DNA of 64,000 bases from Gambelia wislizenii (GCA_030847615.1 JAUMIR010000001.1:88275501-88339500); one strand, 5' to 3'; counted from the stretch's first letter, positions 1 to 16,525 are shown. Numbers and translations: made by a program. The notes: a model not told the origin generated them from the letters alone.

Positions 1-1860
1 AAGAGCAAACTCTTCTTTCATCTCTCCAAGTTAGTTCCTGGAATGGATTATAAAAATGCATGGAATACTTGGGTGTAACAATAGCATGTGGCATGCCAGG
101 GGAGATTTTCCCTGCCTCTGGTGGAGATTGACACTGATGGATGCTTTTGAAATACCAGAGCTAAACATTTCATTCCCTTCCTCAGGCAACATTCAAGTCA
201 CCGAAGAAGGTCTCTGTCCCCCTCCAAAGTTTCCATCCTTTCAAACAGGAGAGGGGATAACTAGAAAAAGGTCTTGTGTATACGGGAGGGGGGGATACAA
301 ACATATCTGAAAAGGCAGGTGTTCACAATGATGCGATCTGCCTACATGACCAAAAGAGCCCCCCCAAAAAACACTGCATGACCCTCTAACCAGCTGGTGG
401 CCACGAGTTATTTACTTGCAATGTTATATCTGCCATCGCCAATATTTTTTTTTAAAGTATCCCAGGGTGTGCACAAGCAACACTTCATATTTACAAATAA
501 AATACAATAAAATAAAAAAGTATAAAATCACCATTTGATCAACTTAATGGACCCTCGCTTAGCTGAAAATCCAACATGGCAGCTGCAGGTGCTTTCCGTC
601 TGTGCTAGCCCCCGCCCCCTGTGCTCATTCAGCCAATCAGATTGCACTGCCTGTTCATATCTGTGCGAACGTGAGTGATCAAACGATCTCACGTTCACAT
701 GTCGTTCGGAGCTTTTCAGAAAATCTGTATGAAGCCCCAGACATGGCACACATGGACTTTGCAGTGGATTTGGCTGCTCCCCTTCTGAATGACACGTATG
801 TGTGTGAACTGCCATTTGAACGGATTGCTGATCTTTCGCATCACGTACATATTATTTTGACCATATAGACAGAAACAAAGATATTGCTGATCTTTACGTA
901 TTTGGCTTCACTTGTTCTTTTTCCTATCATTTCTGGTTCATAAAAATACACCACAGTGGGATTTTCCTTCTTTTCAGAGATTCAGATTTCCCCACATTAA
1001 GCTGTCATTTGGCAAACTGATTGCTCTTTGGGGTGGAAACACACAGGCCCCTCAAAGCCAGGGCAGAGCTGGTTGAACTATACCAGAACCCCAAATGGCA
1101 ATGCTTCAGGAAGGAGTGGTCAGTCAAAGGATGGCCTGCAGGCTGCATGTGGCCCCAAGGCAACTTTTACGGTTCCACAAAATCCCCAGAATACCAATTT
1201 GTCTGGGTTTTGGCAAAAAGATCAGTTTTACAAAAATTGTATCCATATGCAGTAATTTTCCATTAACAGAACATGTGGGGTGGGGGTGGGTGGACCTCCA
1301 AACAAAATGAGCAGCAGACTTCCATCTCGTTCTCATTTTGATTTTTTGCATTTGCCCTCACATTTTGGGGGGCAGCAAATGCAGCCCACAAGGGGTACTG
1401 GATGAAGAAAACTCATTGGCACGCATCCCCTAGGCACTTGCCCACCCTTTGCATGAAGAAACATGCAAAATAGGCAAACTTTCCTGTCCTTGTGCCCTCC
1501 CATCACCCCTAGCTTGTTCAGGATTATGGGCTTTGTAGTTCAAAACATCTGGAGCTGCTTGTCTCTCCGCTACCCCTTACCCACCCACTGACCCCAATAA
1601 CCTCACAATCTTTCTTTTTTGCTTTCAGGTGACATTGATGGCCAGTGGAAATGTGGAAAACAGTGATCCAGCCACTGGCTCTGCTTATCTGCTATGGAGC
1701 AAAGGGACATATCTGGGACATATCACAGTGGTACACCTGGTCCTTCCCCTAATCCTCCTTCAGTTTTATTTTCACAAGAACCCTAAGCTGTATATTAAAC
1801 TAAGAAAAGATGGATGATCCTAATGTTCACCAATGAGTTCTGTGGCTGAATGGCAGTTTG
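1..1860. other. Gene-free flank
   Basis: No coding pattern with splice sites was found. A half of a palindromic MITE (TTTGTAGTTCAAAACATC near 1532-1551) is the only repeat I recognise. The rest is unassigned. Confidence 0.5.
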
Positions 1861-1918
1861 CAGCTGGGTCTCCTTAGTTCTAGCCCATCACTCTAACCAC
1901 TACACCATGCTGCTTCTT
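1861..1918 (-). mobile_element. tRNA-derived SINE head fragment
   Basis: Read on the minus strand it contains GGTGTAGTGGTTAGAGTG, the A-box region of the lizard tRNA-headed SINEs, followed by CTAAGGAGACCCAGCTG. The B-box and body are missing or diverged. Confidence 0.6.
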
Positions 1919-1997
1919 ACCATTAGCAGCAGGCAAATAGATTCAAGTTGCTATTGTGTTTGCATCTATTGCTTGCAGCATCCCCAGAGACAAGAGA

Positions 1998-2284
1998 CCC
2001 TTACACACTAGATAGTCATGGCACTAAGATTCCACTAAGATTCCACGGCCATTACAACATCAAATGGAATCCTAGGGTCAGTAATTAGCAGATGATGATG
2101 ATGATCATGATGATAGAGTTATTTCTTACCCGCCTCTCCACTCAGGATTGGAGTGAGGTATATACATTGCAATTGAGAAGTCTAGTTCACCCTCCTTAAA
2201 CTTCAAATATCAGGATTCCATAGGCAGGAACCATGATAGTTAAAGTGGAATCATAGCACTATAATTATGTAGTGTAAAAGAGCC
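1998..2284. mobile_element. Palindromic MITE split by a repeat insertion
   Basis: The two outer parts (about 1998-2093 and 2210-2284) are imperfect inverted copies sharing the features CTTACAC, GGCACTAAGATTCCAC and GGAATCCT. They belong to the family seen at 16105-16312. The middle begins with a (GAT)n run and carries TTACCCGCCTCTCC, typical of the tail of SINE or L2 copies in reverse. Confidence 0.5.
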
Positions 2285-3417
2285 CCAAAATAACAAATCC
2301 CAGGAAGAAAGAAAGGAGGGAGGGAGAGATATAGAGCAGCAAGTGAGATTCTAGGAGCACATCTCACCTTTCTGGGTAAGTCATCCCTGCCCTTTTCCAA
2401 CAGCAACAGTCTGTAATGCCCACCCATTCATCAGAGAGGCACATGAATGTGAGACATTTGTTCCTCTTCTGGGTTTCTGGCCTCAGTGCTCTGCAATGCA
2501 AAGAGACATCCCCCTGTGACTCCCTCCGCTCAGCTGTTGCACCAGGGACACCCATGTTGAGCATACTCTGCTTTCTAAAAATGGAAAACACTGAATGGGA
2601 GCTCACAGAGGGAACTCAGTCATCATCATAGTTGCACTCAGTGGATTCCCTTACTTCAAGCCCAGACACTTCCTTTCTAACTGGAGAGATCCCTTACTAT
2701 AAAGGCTACATCATCCCCTCATCTTGAAGATGTAGACTGGTCAAGAGAACCTTAGCAGATATATGTTGGCACAACTCTTTACCTTGGCCAACATGTTTGC
2801 CTGGGTGCATCATGCATGTTGTTATGAATCTATAATTGATAAGAACATGCACCTCTACCCCAATGTGTGGAGAGGGTGTGTGAGGGAATGTACAGTAGGC
2901 TAGAAATAAAAGATTTCCCTAGATGTTTCTGAATAATCCCTAAAACTGGGCCAGGACATTTTGCTGCCTCAAATGGCTGCACTGTCAGCTGAGACAATAG
3001 ATGTAGATTTAAAGAGGTGACTCTTTGTAAAGCTACAGAAGAGACTTGGACTGCACACAGTTAAGCATCATGAACTAGGCCATTGTTTTACTTCACCACT
3101 GGTGTCCTCAATTATATTTGAGGACAGCAGCCTAATATACCGGGTGCAGGACTGGACAGGTGGTGAAGTGCACACAGCCCTGTCTTTCAACAGAGATAGC
3201 TAGTGGGTTGTGACAAATGTCTGGGGGCTATCACTGCTGCTACCCCAAATCTGCTGCCTGTGGCAGTTGCCTCACTTGGCATACAGCACTTGGCATACAT
3301 GCTGTATCACACAGGTGTGGGTCCTCCATCGATGCTTGATGGTAATGGCACCCAACGTTTCTTCCCCAGCAGTCAAAAGCTGGTAGCAGTGAATTATAGC
3401 ATCCTTTAGAACACAGC

Positions 3418-3532
3418 AGGGGGACATGTGGCTCTCCAGAGCTCCCAGCCTTCCTTACCAATGACTATGCTGACTAGGGATGCTGGGAGCTGCAATCCAC
3501 CTATATCTAGAGGGCCACAGAATTCCCACCCT
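3418..3532. mobile_element. hAT-type palindromic MITE
   Basis: The left end TGTGGCTCTCCAGAG and right end CTAGAGGGCCACAGAATTCC are inverted copies, with GGGATGCTGGGAGCTGCAAT inside. Further members of this abundant reptile MITE group lie at 14862, 16425 and 23214. Confidence 0.55.
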
Positions 3533-4196
3533 TGCTTGAGAAATACGATCATCCCTCTAAGTAATTCCAAGAGTCTTGTGCTAATATGCCACAAGCAGAA
3601 TGTTTATTAAAGCCAGATATAGCAAGGCAGCAGGATTTTAAAAATAGAGAAGCTGGGTTTGCAAGCCATTAAATGTGACTCACAAAGAAAGCTGCCTGTG
3701 AGATCATCATAATCTCCAGTATGTTAATTTCATTTTTCAAACAATTATTGTTCCCTCAATCAGCTAAAGGAAAGAGTGGAGGCATGTCAGTTTACAAATT
3801 AAAAGGGAAAGAAACCAAAGGGACAGGGGAGAAGAGTGAAGGGAGAAGGAAGATAAGTTCTTTGAGTTCCAGAGCAAATAGATGAGCTCTGTGTGGCCAT
3901 TGCCCTTAATGGCCAGGGCAGTTGGTGTCTGATGTTGGTGCTCTTGACTGAAAAGCAATTGGTGTGTCTTTGTTCCTTTGAGTGATGGATGGGGCCACTT
4001 GCCTTTGGAGTCATGGCCCATGAGCAGTTGGGGGATCTGGATGTTCTTTCTGGCAGAGAGAAGCCAAGCAAGTGTCCCACAGTTGCTCCTTCTTGGGCTC
4101 TTGGAGGGCGCTTAGTGTGGCCACTTAAGGCATTGCCAAAAGAAGAACACAAAAGGGGACATGGACTTGTATGAAATCTGCATGTGCTTGATTTCT

Positions 4197-4400
4197 ATGT
4201 ATAGATTTGATTTGATTTATGTATGTATTTATTCAAGTACAGTATTTATATTCTAGCCTCTGTCTCAAGATCTCAGGGCAGCGTACATTAAATTCAGCTC
4301 AAAATGATGTAAACAATAAAATGATTTTAAAGGCTAAAGCCATATGAAACAATCTAACAAGTTAAAAGCAGATTAAAATCAGTTAAAATAAGTGGAAGCT
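4197..4400 (-). mobile_element. LINE or SINE 3' tail fragment
   Basis: On the minus strand it has GTACGCTGCCCTGAGATC followed by an ATAAATA-rich tail, the pattern of L2-mobilised element ends in lizards. The family cannot be fixed. Confidence 0.35.
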
Positions 4401-5099
4401 ATTTAAAACCATGCCTATGTGTGTATTTGTATTAAAGCCAATTAGACCCCAAAGGCTTTAGTAAATTCAGATGTCTAAATGGGATCCCACATCAGTCAGA
4501 AGGAGGGGGGCCTAAAATGGAAAAAACACAGCAGGAAAAGCCTTCACGGCTTTTCTCATAGTTTTTTAAAAACAGCAAGGGGGGTGCACATACCTGCTCA
4601 TTGGGACAAGCTATTCAATATGAATTACTTTCCCATAGGAGAGGAAGCACAAAGCTGGTTGGCTGGGTGAGTGTAGGGGGCAGAGCTTGCTAACAGGACA
4701 AGTGCCTGCTGCTGCCATGTTGGATTTTTGCCTTAGTGAATGATCGCTAAGGCAATAAAACAGGGTGTTGGGGGCGGTTGCTTTTCTATTAAATCAAAAA
4801 ATCGCTCTAGCCCACCTTAGACATTTTTTTTTTAAAGTTTGGTGGGTGGCAACTTGAGGTAAGTACAAATGTGAGTAAATCACTCGTGACCACCATCTCG
4901 CATGCGAAGCTTATGGGGGCAAAAACACCATTAAGACAAGTTGCTGCTGCTGTGAAATGCCATTACTGCAAGGCACTCTGGTTTTTTTCCCCTCGTACAG
5001 ACAGGCCCCTGGTTAATATTTTCTCATTTCCTGTTGCTAATGGATTCCCTGAAAATATTTTTACCATACTATGATCATTCATAGTAGTCATTCCTTATA

Positions 5100-5315
5100 C
5101 AGTGGACCCTTGGTACCTACTGGGGTTTGCTTCCAGGACCCTGTGGATACCAAAATCCATGGATGCCCAAGTCCTGTTATATACTGTACAGTGGCATAAT
5201 GAAATGGTATCCCTTATATAAAATGGCAAAATCAAGGGTTGCTTCTTGGAAATATTTTCAAGCCATGGATAGAGGAATCCGTGGATGCCAAATCCATGGA
5301 TACAGAGGGCTGACT

Positions 5316-5316
<1 letters not shown>
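5100..5316. mobile_element. Tigger-like (pogo/Tc1-mariner) MITE
   Basis: Terminal CAGTGGACCC and the inverted GGGCTGACTG are flanked by TA on both sides, the pogo-type target. The inside has repeated GTGGAT and CCATGGAT units and AAAATGGCAAAATCAAGG, shared with the copies at 44321, 45667 and 53111. It encodes no transposase. Confidence 0.75.

Positions 5317-5317
<1 letters not shown>

Positions 5318-5348
<31 letters not shown>
5318..5348. repeat. (AC)n microsatellite
   Basis: About 15 uninterrupted AC units directly at the end of the Tigger-like element. Confidence 0.95.
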
Positions 5349-5349
<1 letters not shown>

Positions 5350-5375
5350 CATACAATAGTAGTCCACTGTACCAT

Positions 5376-5380
<5 letters not shown>

Positions 5381-5408
<28 letters not shown>
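5381..5408. repeat. (CT)n microsatellite at a LINE 3' end
   Basis: Fourteen CT units directly adjoining a minus-strand LINE fragment. The same junction occurs at 45929 and 50440, so the repeat is the element's own 3' tail. Confidence 0.9.
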
Positions 5409-5410
<2 letters not shown>

Positions 5411-5643
5411 CTTTTCTTTGCAAACGAAGATTCAGGAAGGACTCATCCCGTGCTTTCTGCAAGTGCGCTGATGACTAAAAAGGCCAATCCGAGATAAACA
5501 AGTCCGGTTGCAGAAAGCACAGCAGAAGGTCTCCTTGGGTGATGTTTCTGGGTTGCAATTCTTTCTGCGTTGTCATTTCTCTTCAAGACTTGTTCGGCGT
5601 GAGTTCTCAAATAAGGCTGCAGCATTGTGGATAGTGCATCTCC
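5409..5643 (-). mobile_element. LINE 3' fragment with ORF2 C-terminus
   Basis: On the minus strand it encodes the end of a non-LTR retrotransposon protein: [18 protein letters not shown] text, then a region matching the [21 protein letters not shown] zinc finger of the copy at 50439, with substitutions and a frameshift. The clade is not certain. Confidence 0.6.
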
Positions 5644-5652
5644 ATGCACCAT

Positions 5653-7832
5653 GTACCATGTACCAAGTTAACACGAATACATAAAACACACACACACATA
5701 CTGTATATATATCATGCTTACGACAGTAGTCTACTGTACTCTGCTATTATAAATACCAAATATTCTTTCTTTCAGTGTCTATTATCTCTGAGGACATTTC
5801 CTGATTGTGCAGTACACTGGTTAGGAGGAATAATAGTTGTGCTTCCATGACAACACCTCCAGCTAATACTGCAAAGGCTCCACAGTTTTGTTCCTTTTTG
5901 CAGTTTGTCAAAGTTGGTTTGGCTATCATTCGTGTCAAATGCATGCCACTATTTGTCTCTGGCATACTCTATGTTGCTTCCTGAGAATGCATAAAAGAGC
6001 AAGTCATTGGGAAAATCTCCTGCAGAATAAACTCTGTTGAAGTGAATGGGAGTTGCAGAAGAGCAGAGCTTCTGCAGGTTCAACATGGGACTTTTCATCT
6101 CATTGAGACGAAACAGAATAAGTCAAGACAGCAATATTTAATTGCTCCCCTGATCCTGAAGAGTGTGAAAGACATTAAGCTTTTTGAAAGTATCATGTTT
6201 CCAGCTTTATGTCACTGGACATCTGTTGTATGCAATGTTTCCAGTAAGGCATTCCAAAAAGCTGGCTTGATTCATTACTAAGCATGACAATCCCAGCTTG
6301 TTTGACTAACTGCGTCCTTGTGTTAGTCTCTTCTGGCACAGAGTCCATGCGCTGCACCTGCTCTCAGCTTCTTTTCTGACACGCTGCAGCTAAGCTGCCA
6401 AGATCCTGCCACCATGTGAGGACTGCCCACTTGCACTGAAGAGCTGAAAGCAGGCTCTTTTGCAGAGTCAGCTAGTCTAGCTGCTATCGCCTGGGGCTTG
6501 GTCTATCTCTGCTCATCCCTCCTCCCCAGCAGTTACAAAGCCACTCTTTTACCTGGCTAGTAGATATTAACATTACCTATGGGCACCAGGAACACTGGGC
6601 AGCACACAAAAAATACTTTTGTGGACTGAAGCTTCCAGAATCCCCTAACAAGCATAGCCAAAGAGATGGGGTTCTTGTAGTCCAAAATGTAACTTTCCCA
6701 AGTTTGGTCCCAGATTCATGCATGGGATACAATTTGGGGTGTTATGAGATTGGGTTAGACCAGTTACAGTATTGTAAAGTAGGTGTGGGCAAGGCAGGAA
6801 TAAAGGGTGGCCTCATCCTGATTGGGGGTGGGGGAGGATAGGAATTTCTTTACAAGCATGTGAATGATATAAACTGGTAAGTTTTTTTATTATCTATCCT
6901 TGTACATCAGAGTGAAGCTGGTGGTTTCCAGAAGGGAGTGCAAGTCCAATAATCATGACCCTTAAGTTGACTGCAATTTATTGGAGCTGTAAGCCAATTC
7001 ATCAGGAGAAAACAAGGCTAGTAAATTGAAGATGAAGAAGAAATGCTGGAGAGCTGAGTAGTAAGATGATCTGGGGTAAATTTATTCCCCTTAATAGAGC
7101 CAAGAGTGTGAATGATTCTGTCCAATTGAGACCCTTGAGTCTTCCAAAAAGGTAACTGTAATATTTGACACAACTGTACCCTGCTCAGAGTCCTTGAGGT
7201 ATGGCAATTTTCAATCAAAGTAAATTAGGCTTAGGTGACTTTAGACCTCTTTCATTCACTGAACTACTGCAAAACTGGTGAAAAATTCTGATGAAATTCC
7301 TTTAGAAGTAATGGCAAAAGAGAAGAGGAAGAGGCAACAGATGGGGACTGAGAATCCCTTTGCAAGACAAGCATACTGTGCTAATCTGCCTTGACCTCTG
7401 GGGTATTTTAGGGCCTTGGCTCAGCTAGCTTTGACACCCAGTAACTGAAGAAAGGGCTAGAGCCAAGGACCAGAGTGTACAGTATGTTTGACATATGTAA
7501 TATCTCAGGTTCAGTTCTTGGCATCTCCATCACTGAAGGATCTCTCATAGCACTGCTTGGATGGGTCTTTGCTAAGCTTCTGTCAATCAGCATAGTTAAG
7601 AGTGGTAGAAGTGTTGGACTGAGGCAGTACAAGGCAGCTGTGGATATCCTTAAAATGGAACTTTGAATTCTGTAGGTAAGTAACTTTTCTCTTGATAAGG
7701 AGCTGTTACATGGAAGTTCTACAGCTGAGTATTTATATTATGCACCTTTGTAGAATGTGATTATGAGAGAAACAAAGTGGGTTTCTTTCACTGTATAACA
7801 TGACAGGCATAGATGACAAAATCCCTTTGACA
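5653..7832. other. Gene-free flank downstream of ACTA1
   Basis: No exon is recognisable. A decayed palindromic MITE (6605-6700) with CTTGTAGTCCAAAATG on one side and GTGGACTGAAGCTTCC on the other is the only repeat I can name. Confidence 0.45.
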
Positions 7833-8058
7833 TTATGGTTTGAGCATTGGACTTATGACTGTGGAGACCAGGGTTCGAATCACAGCACAGTTATGGAAAA
7901 CCCACTGGGTTACCATGGGCAAGTCACATTCTCTCAGCCTCAGAGGAAAGCAAAGGCAAACCCCCTCTGAACAAATTTTGCCAAGAAACCCCATGATAGG
8001 TTCATCTTAGGGTTGCCCTAAGTCAGAAACGACTTGAAGGCACACACCAACACAAAAT
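7833..8058 (+). mobile_element. tRNA-derived SINE (Sauria/MIR-like body)
   Basis: An A-box-like start, a perfect B-box GGTTCGAATC (7872-7881), a CORE-like GGGCAAGTCACATTCTCTC, then GGCAAACCCCCTCTGAAC and the tail TCAGAAACGACTTGAAGGC followed by ACA-rich sequence. This is the standard lizard SINE body. Confidence 0.8.
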
Positions 8059-8299
8059 AATTTGATAAGTGTGTGAGTCTGTTATGTTTTGGGAATTTTT
8101 GGAAACTGGAGACTTTTCATGGGACAGCACTGGTAGGATATGAAGTATCAACAAACAGCAAGCATGAACTAATACCTTTAAAGTACTCATTCCCCCCATC
8201 TCACTTGAAGTAAAACCCAGGAGTTTTTAAAATATTACAACCCACACCATTTGAGAGAGCAATAAATCACACCAAAGCCAGCTGTATTGGGGCATGACA

Positions 8300-8590
8300 G
8301 AATGACTGATGATTTAATGCTTCTTGAAGTTTTTTTTTCTTTTTTGGTTTCCTTCCACAGGGCATGGCTTGAAAAATAACAAAATGAGGTAAAATAAATT
8401 AATTTTATGTACACTTTACATACACTCAGTGTCACATGGCATCTGCAGCAACGGTTACAAAGACATTGTTACAAAATAGAACGTTAACATGGCCACTGCA
8501 GGTGTTCAACACCCTGCAACTCACAATGTCGTCATCCTGAGAGTAGTTAGCAAATAATAATAATAGTGAAGATCCTGTCTGTAAACATGT
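8300..8590 (-). other. ACTA1: Probable ACTA1 3' UTR
   Basis: Unique sequence follows the stop codon. No perfect AATAAA is present on the minus strand here. An ATTAAA hexamer (plus-strand 8313-8318) and a CATAAA variant near 8405 are candidate poly(A) signals, so the 3' end is uncertain. Confidence 0.45.
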
Positions 8591-13369
<4,779 letters not shown>

Positions 13370-14861
13370 CTAAAGAGGGAACAGAAGCAAGAAGAGTTCA
13401 CAAGGGGCACCAGGCATCCGGCCATGAACGTTTATGAGTCAGAGGCTACTGGGAGAATTTTAATCTACAGAAGTCTGGCAGGCTTCTTTCTGCCTTAGCA
13501 GGAAAGGGCAGACAAGGACAGAGTAACTCTGCTTTGCCACCACTCTTTCCTTTAACAGGCCAGGTAACCCCAGAGAACACATTCCATACTGGATGCACAA
13601 TAGATATGCCTTCACTACAACTTTCACCTACATATTCTACTGATCATAAAACTTGGCAAACTCAAACACCAAGAAACAGCTGAATCCTTAGCATAGGCAA
13701 ATTAAAATATTGGGGCTTGAGGAGATTAACCATGTTTACTCAGAATTAAGTCCAAGTTACTTCAGGAGGGCTTCCTTCCAAAGTCAATAGGCTTAAGACT
13801 GCAGCTTTACAGCGCAAGGCAACACATGTCTGCTCAGGACTAAGTTATACTCAGTTCAATGACTTATTTTTAAGTGTGCTTCAGATTTCAGCCTTTGTCA
13901 TGGGGGTGGGGTTATGGGATCAGATTTAAATCCAACTTCCTTTTTAGAGTTGGGCAGGCCACTCCTTTTGTCTAGATTATCCTATTCCTTGGCCAACATG
14001 CAAATACTACATTTATATACCCAGAATTCAGTCTTTTCATTTAGGTGGTGCTTATTTCCAAGTATACTAAGTGTCTTTAAGAAAGTGCCAACATTTTCAG
14101 AGTGACCCAATGGAGATATAAGTTTAGTCCATTTTATTTCTAAAATGCTATCCAAAATGCTATCTCAACAGTGATTACTTTAACATTGACAGAACCTGAA
14201 AAGTGATTTATGACATGTACTAGCTCCCAAAATATGGGCTGTTTCTCTTTACTGAAAATGCAATATGCAAGGTAATTTATGATTTCTTGCTTCCTTGGGT
14301 ACTATTTAAAATACATTTCCAAACAATGCTAACTTGATGTGTCCTGGGGAGAAGGGTACTTTCCCCTCCTCTGGACAACCAGTTGGATGCTCTGAACCTA
14401 CCAGCTGGGTAGGTCCTTCCTTTGTGTGCAAAACCACAGAAAGTGTTGAAGACTCAGGGAAGTGAGGTATGAAACTTTCCAAATAAAACCTCTTCCTAAC
14501 AGAAAATAAAAAACCACTTCATTTTATTTGTACAGTAGTTCAACACCCAGTCCAAAAACACACACAAAGTTACCTGTCTCCCATATCTGTGCTATACAAA
14601 TTCACAAAAGAGAAATGGATTTTTAAAAGCCACCACAGGGCCTTCCCATTTAATTGTAAACACCAATGGAACCAGTACATCCCAAATGATGGGATGACTT
14701 GTTAATTCCAGGCATTTACAATTTGCTTGCAGCCAGTTCTAGGCCACTGCTCTCTGTATGGGTTTACAGTCTAAACACCTAACAGTAACCTGCCCAAAGT
14801 CACACAAATTCCATGAAGGACACAGGCTCTTTAGCCCACATTCCCTAGATCAGGGGTGGGG

Positions 14862-14992
14862 ATCCTGTGGCCCTCCACATGTTGCTGCATTGCAGTTCCC
14901 AGCATTCATTCCCATTGGCTATGATGGGTAGGGCAGATAGGATTTTTGGGAGTCTAGCCACACATCCGGAGGCTGGCAGGCCTCCCTTTCTT
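14862..14992. mobile_element. hAT-type palindromic MITE in ACTA1 intron 1
   Basis: The left part GGGGATCCTGTGGCCCTCC and the right part ATCCGGAGGCTGGCAGGCC are inverted versions, with GTTCCCAGCATTCATTCCC and GGCTATGATGGGTAGGGC inside. It belongs to the group described at 3418. Confidence 0.6.
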
Positions 14993-15477
14993 AAATCCTT
15001 GACTTGGGACCTCCATAATGAGAAGGGCTCACTGACTTAAGCTTAACTGGATGTTAGATATTCATTTGAAAAGAGTCATACAGCATCTTCATAGGCTTAG
15101 TAGCCTAAACTACACGAACTGTTCACTGTAATCTGAAAAAACTGTGTCCCTAGTTAAAAAAAAAATCTGGTCGCCTCCCTAAAAGAGCCTCGGCTCCCCA
15201 CCTCTTAAAAAAAGATCCAGTGGCAACTCCATTACAGAGATGGGCTGAGTGGCTGACTAAGCCGAGCTCACTCCCGCCACGCAGCGCTGCCCGCTGGAAA
15301 GAGGCTCGGCTCTTCCCGCCTTTGGGAAGAGGTTGGGTCAAGGCAGTCCCCCCCCCCGGCGGTGTTTGGTCTCGTCCTGGTGGCCCTGTGGCGAGCATTG
15401 CTGGCCGGCTTCCTTCCCTATTGCGCTGAGCCCGGCTGGGAGGCTCCAACCCACCTAAGGGGGGGGGGGTCACTCAC

Positions 15478-15546
15478 CTGTTAGGCTTGGGTCCTGCCTC
15501 TTAGCTCCGGCTGCTGCTTCTCCCCGGTGAGCTGGGCTGCACGGTG
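15478..15546 (-). other. ACTA1: ACTA1 noncoding exon 1 (approximate 5' end)
   Basis: A strong donor (CTAACAG followed by GTGAGTGAC) closes the exon at 15478. The 5' end is inferred by counting about 30 bases downstream of the TATA box at 15571-15578, giving an exon of roughly 70 nt. Muscle actin genes have a short noncoding first exon in the same place. Intron 1 (13370-15477) is about 2.1 kb and contains a MITE-like repeat at 14862-14992. Confidence 0.8.
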
Positions 15547-15570
15547 GGCTTCCCGGAGAGCCCGGCGGGT

Positions 15571-15578
15571 TTTATATA
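15571..15578 (-). promoter_or_regulatory. ACTA1 TATA box
   Basis: The minus strand reads CCTATATAAAACCC, a canonical TATA element. It lies just upstream of the exon 1 donor at a distance suiting a 70 nt first exon. Confidence 0.88.
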
Positions 15579-15620
15579 GGCTCTCCCCGGCGGCCTTTTC
15601 CCTCCCCGCCGCCGACCCAC

Positions 15621-15640
15621 AGGAATGTCTCCATATTTGG
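15621..15640 (-). promoter_or_regulatory. ACTA1 proximal CArG box and MCAT site
   Basis: A perfect CArG box (CC, six A/T bases, GG) at 15631-15640 reads CCAAATATGG on the gene strand. Three bases nearer the gene, CATTCCT (15621-15627) is a perfect MCAT site. SRF binds CArG and TEAD factors bind MCAT, and this pair is the known proximal module of chicken and mammalian ACTA1. The spacing to the TATA box (about 50 bp) also matches. Confidence 0.88.
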
Positions 15641-15765
15641 GTGTCGGGCATCGAGCGAGCCCAGGCGGTGCGGCCCGGCCGGAGCCCCCCCAAAGGTCCG
15701 TGGCGCGGCCGCGGGGCTGCCCAAAGAAGGAGCGCCTGGCCGGGGCCCAGGTAAGACGGGCCGGG

Positions 15766-15831
15766 CCGTATAAGGAGTGTCTGCCGCCCGGCACCTCCCC
15801 CGGCCCAGGAGGGCTCCTGTCCCAAATAATC
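15766..15831 (-). promoter_or_regulatory. Two degenerate CArG-like sites upstream
   Basis: 15766-15775 reads CCTTATACGG on the gene strand and 15822-15831 is CCAAATAATC on the plus strand; each departs from CC(A/T)6GG by one base. Distal weaker CArG sites are known in ACTA1 promoters, so these are plausible SRF sites. An E-box (CACCTG, 15933-15938) lies further out. Function is inferred only. Confidence 0.5.
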
Positions 15832-16104
15832 CCCCCAGGCCGTCATGCCCTGAAAGGAGAAAGAAGCCCCGGCGGGCGGGCAATTGCGGGAGGGAGCGGA
15901 GGGAAGGGGGTCCGCGAAGCCGGCGAGGCCATCACCTGCCCCTGTCCCGTCCCTCGTTCTCGAGGTGTGGGGCAAGGTAGTCCCCCCAACTTTGTTCACC
16001 GGGGCTTCGAGGCGGGCAAGTGTGTCCACGAGAGTTGTTTTAGGGCTCCGGGTTAAAAGCCACGCGCCTTTACAGCTCTCCTACATTGCCCTGCAAGCGC
16101 GCGT

Positions 16105-16312
16105 TCGAAGCCACACGACGCAAAAGAATCCAGTTTGAAATTGGATTATTTGCCACGTCTCCTTCCCACTGGATCCTGGGGTTTGTAGTTTTAGCCGACT
16201 CTGCCCAAGAATGTTGGGTGCCTCAGCAAACTACAAATCCCAGGATTCCATAGGAAGGAGCCATGGCAAATAATCCAGTTTCAAAGTGGATTCTTTGTGT
16301 AGTGTGGATGCA
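16105..16312. mobile_element. Palindromic MITE upstream of ACTA1
   Basis: Two arms of about 85 bp are inverted copies; for example GGATTATTTGCCACGTCTCC in the left arm pairs with GGAGCCATGGCAAATAATCC in the right. The element starts about 550 bp upstream of the inferred ACTA1 start site, at the edge of the CpG island. Confidence 0.75.
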
Positions 16313-16424
16313 CTGGGGGTACTATCAGGTGAGTATGTATAGGACTGCAAACTGAGGAGGTGTTTTTTTTTTTAACCCAATACATACACCTTTAAATCTA
16401 CCACATACAACGGGTGGAAATCAT

Positions 16425-16525
16425 GTCCCTCCCCAGGTGTTGGACTACAACACCCCAACACCCCAAGGCCTAGCCAGCTGTGAGGAATGCTGGGAATTGT
16501 AGTTCAACATCTGGATGGCTGTATG
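16425..16525. mobile_element. hAT-type palindromic MITE fragment
   Basis: GTGTTGGACTACAACACCCC on the left mirrors GGGAATTGTAGTTCAACATC on the right, a compact member of the CTACAACTCCCAGCAT-type group. Confidence 0.6.

Larger units (their letters stand above)
15150..16120. other. CpG-rich island over the ACTA1 promoter and exon 1
   Basis: The sequence shifts abruptly from AT-rich flanks to GC-rich DNA with frequent CG steps and several C or G homopolymers. It spans intron 1 start, exon 1 and about 550 bp upstream. Long open frames here on both strands are a composition effect and not genes. Confidence 0.75.

Noticed and set aside
56..310. 84-codon frame near the left edge
   Set aside because: No homology, domain or splice context was recognised; a chance frame is the simplest reading.
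5318..5408. Tandem repeats as a CRISPR-like array
   Set aside because: They are simple dinucleotide microsatellites in vertebrate DNA with no spacer structure.
7833..7910. tRNA gene
   Set aside because: There is a good B-box but no cloverleaf or anticodon arm, and it continues into a SINE body.
15481..16056. Long GC-rich open frames on both strands
   Set aside because: They overlap the CpG island, promoter and exon 1 of ACTA1, have no domain pattern and arise from low stop-codon density in GC-rich DNA.
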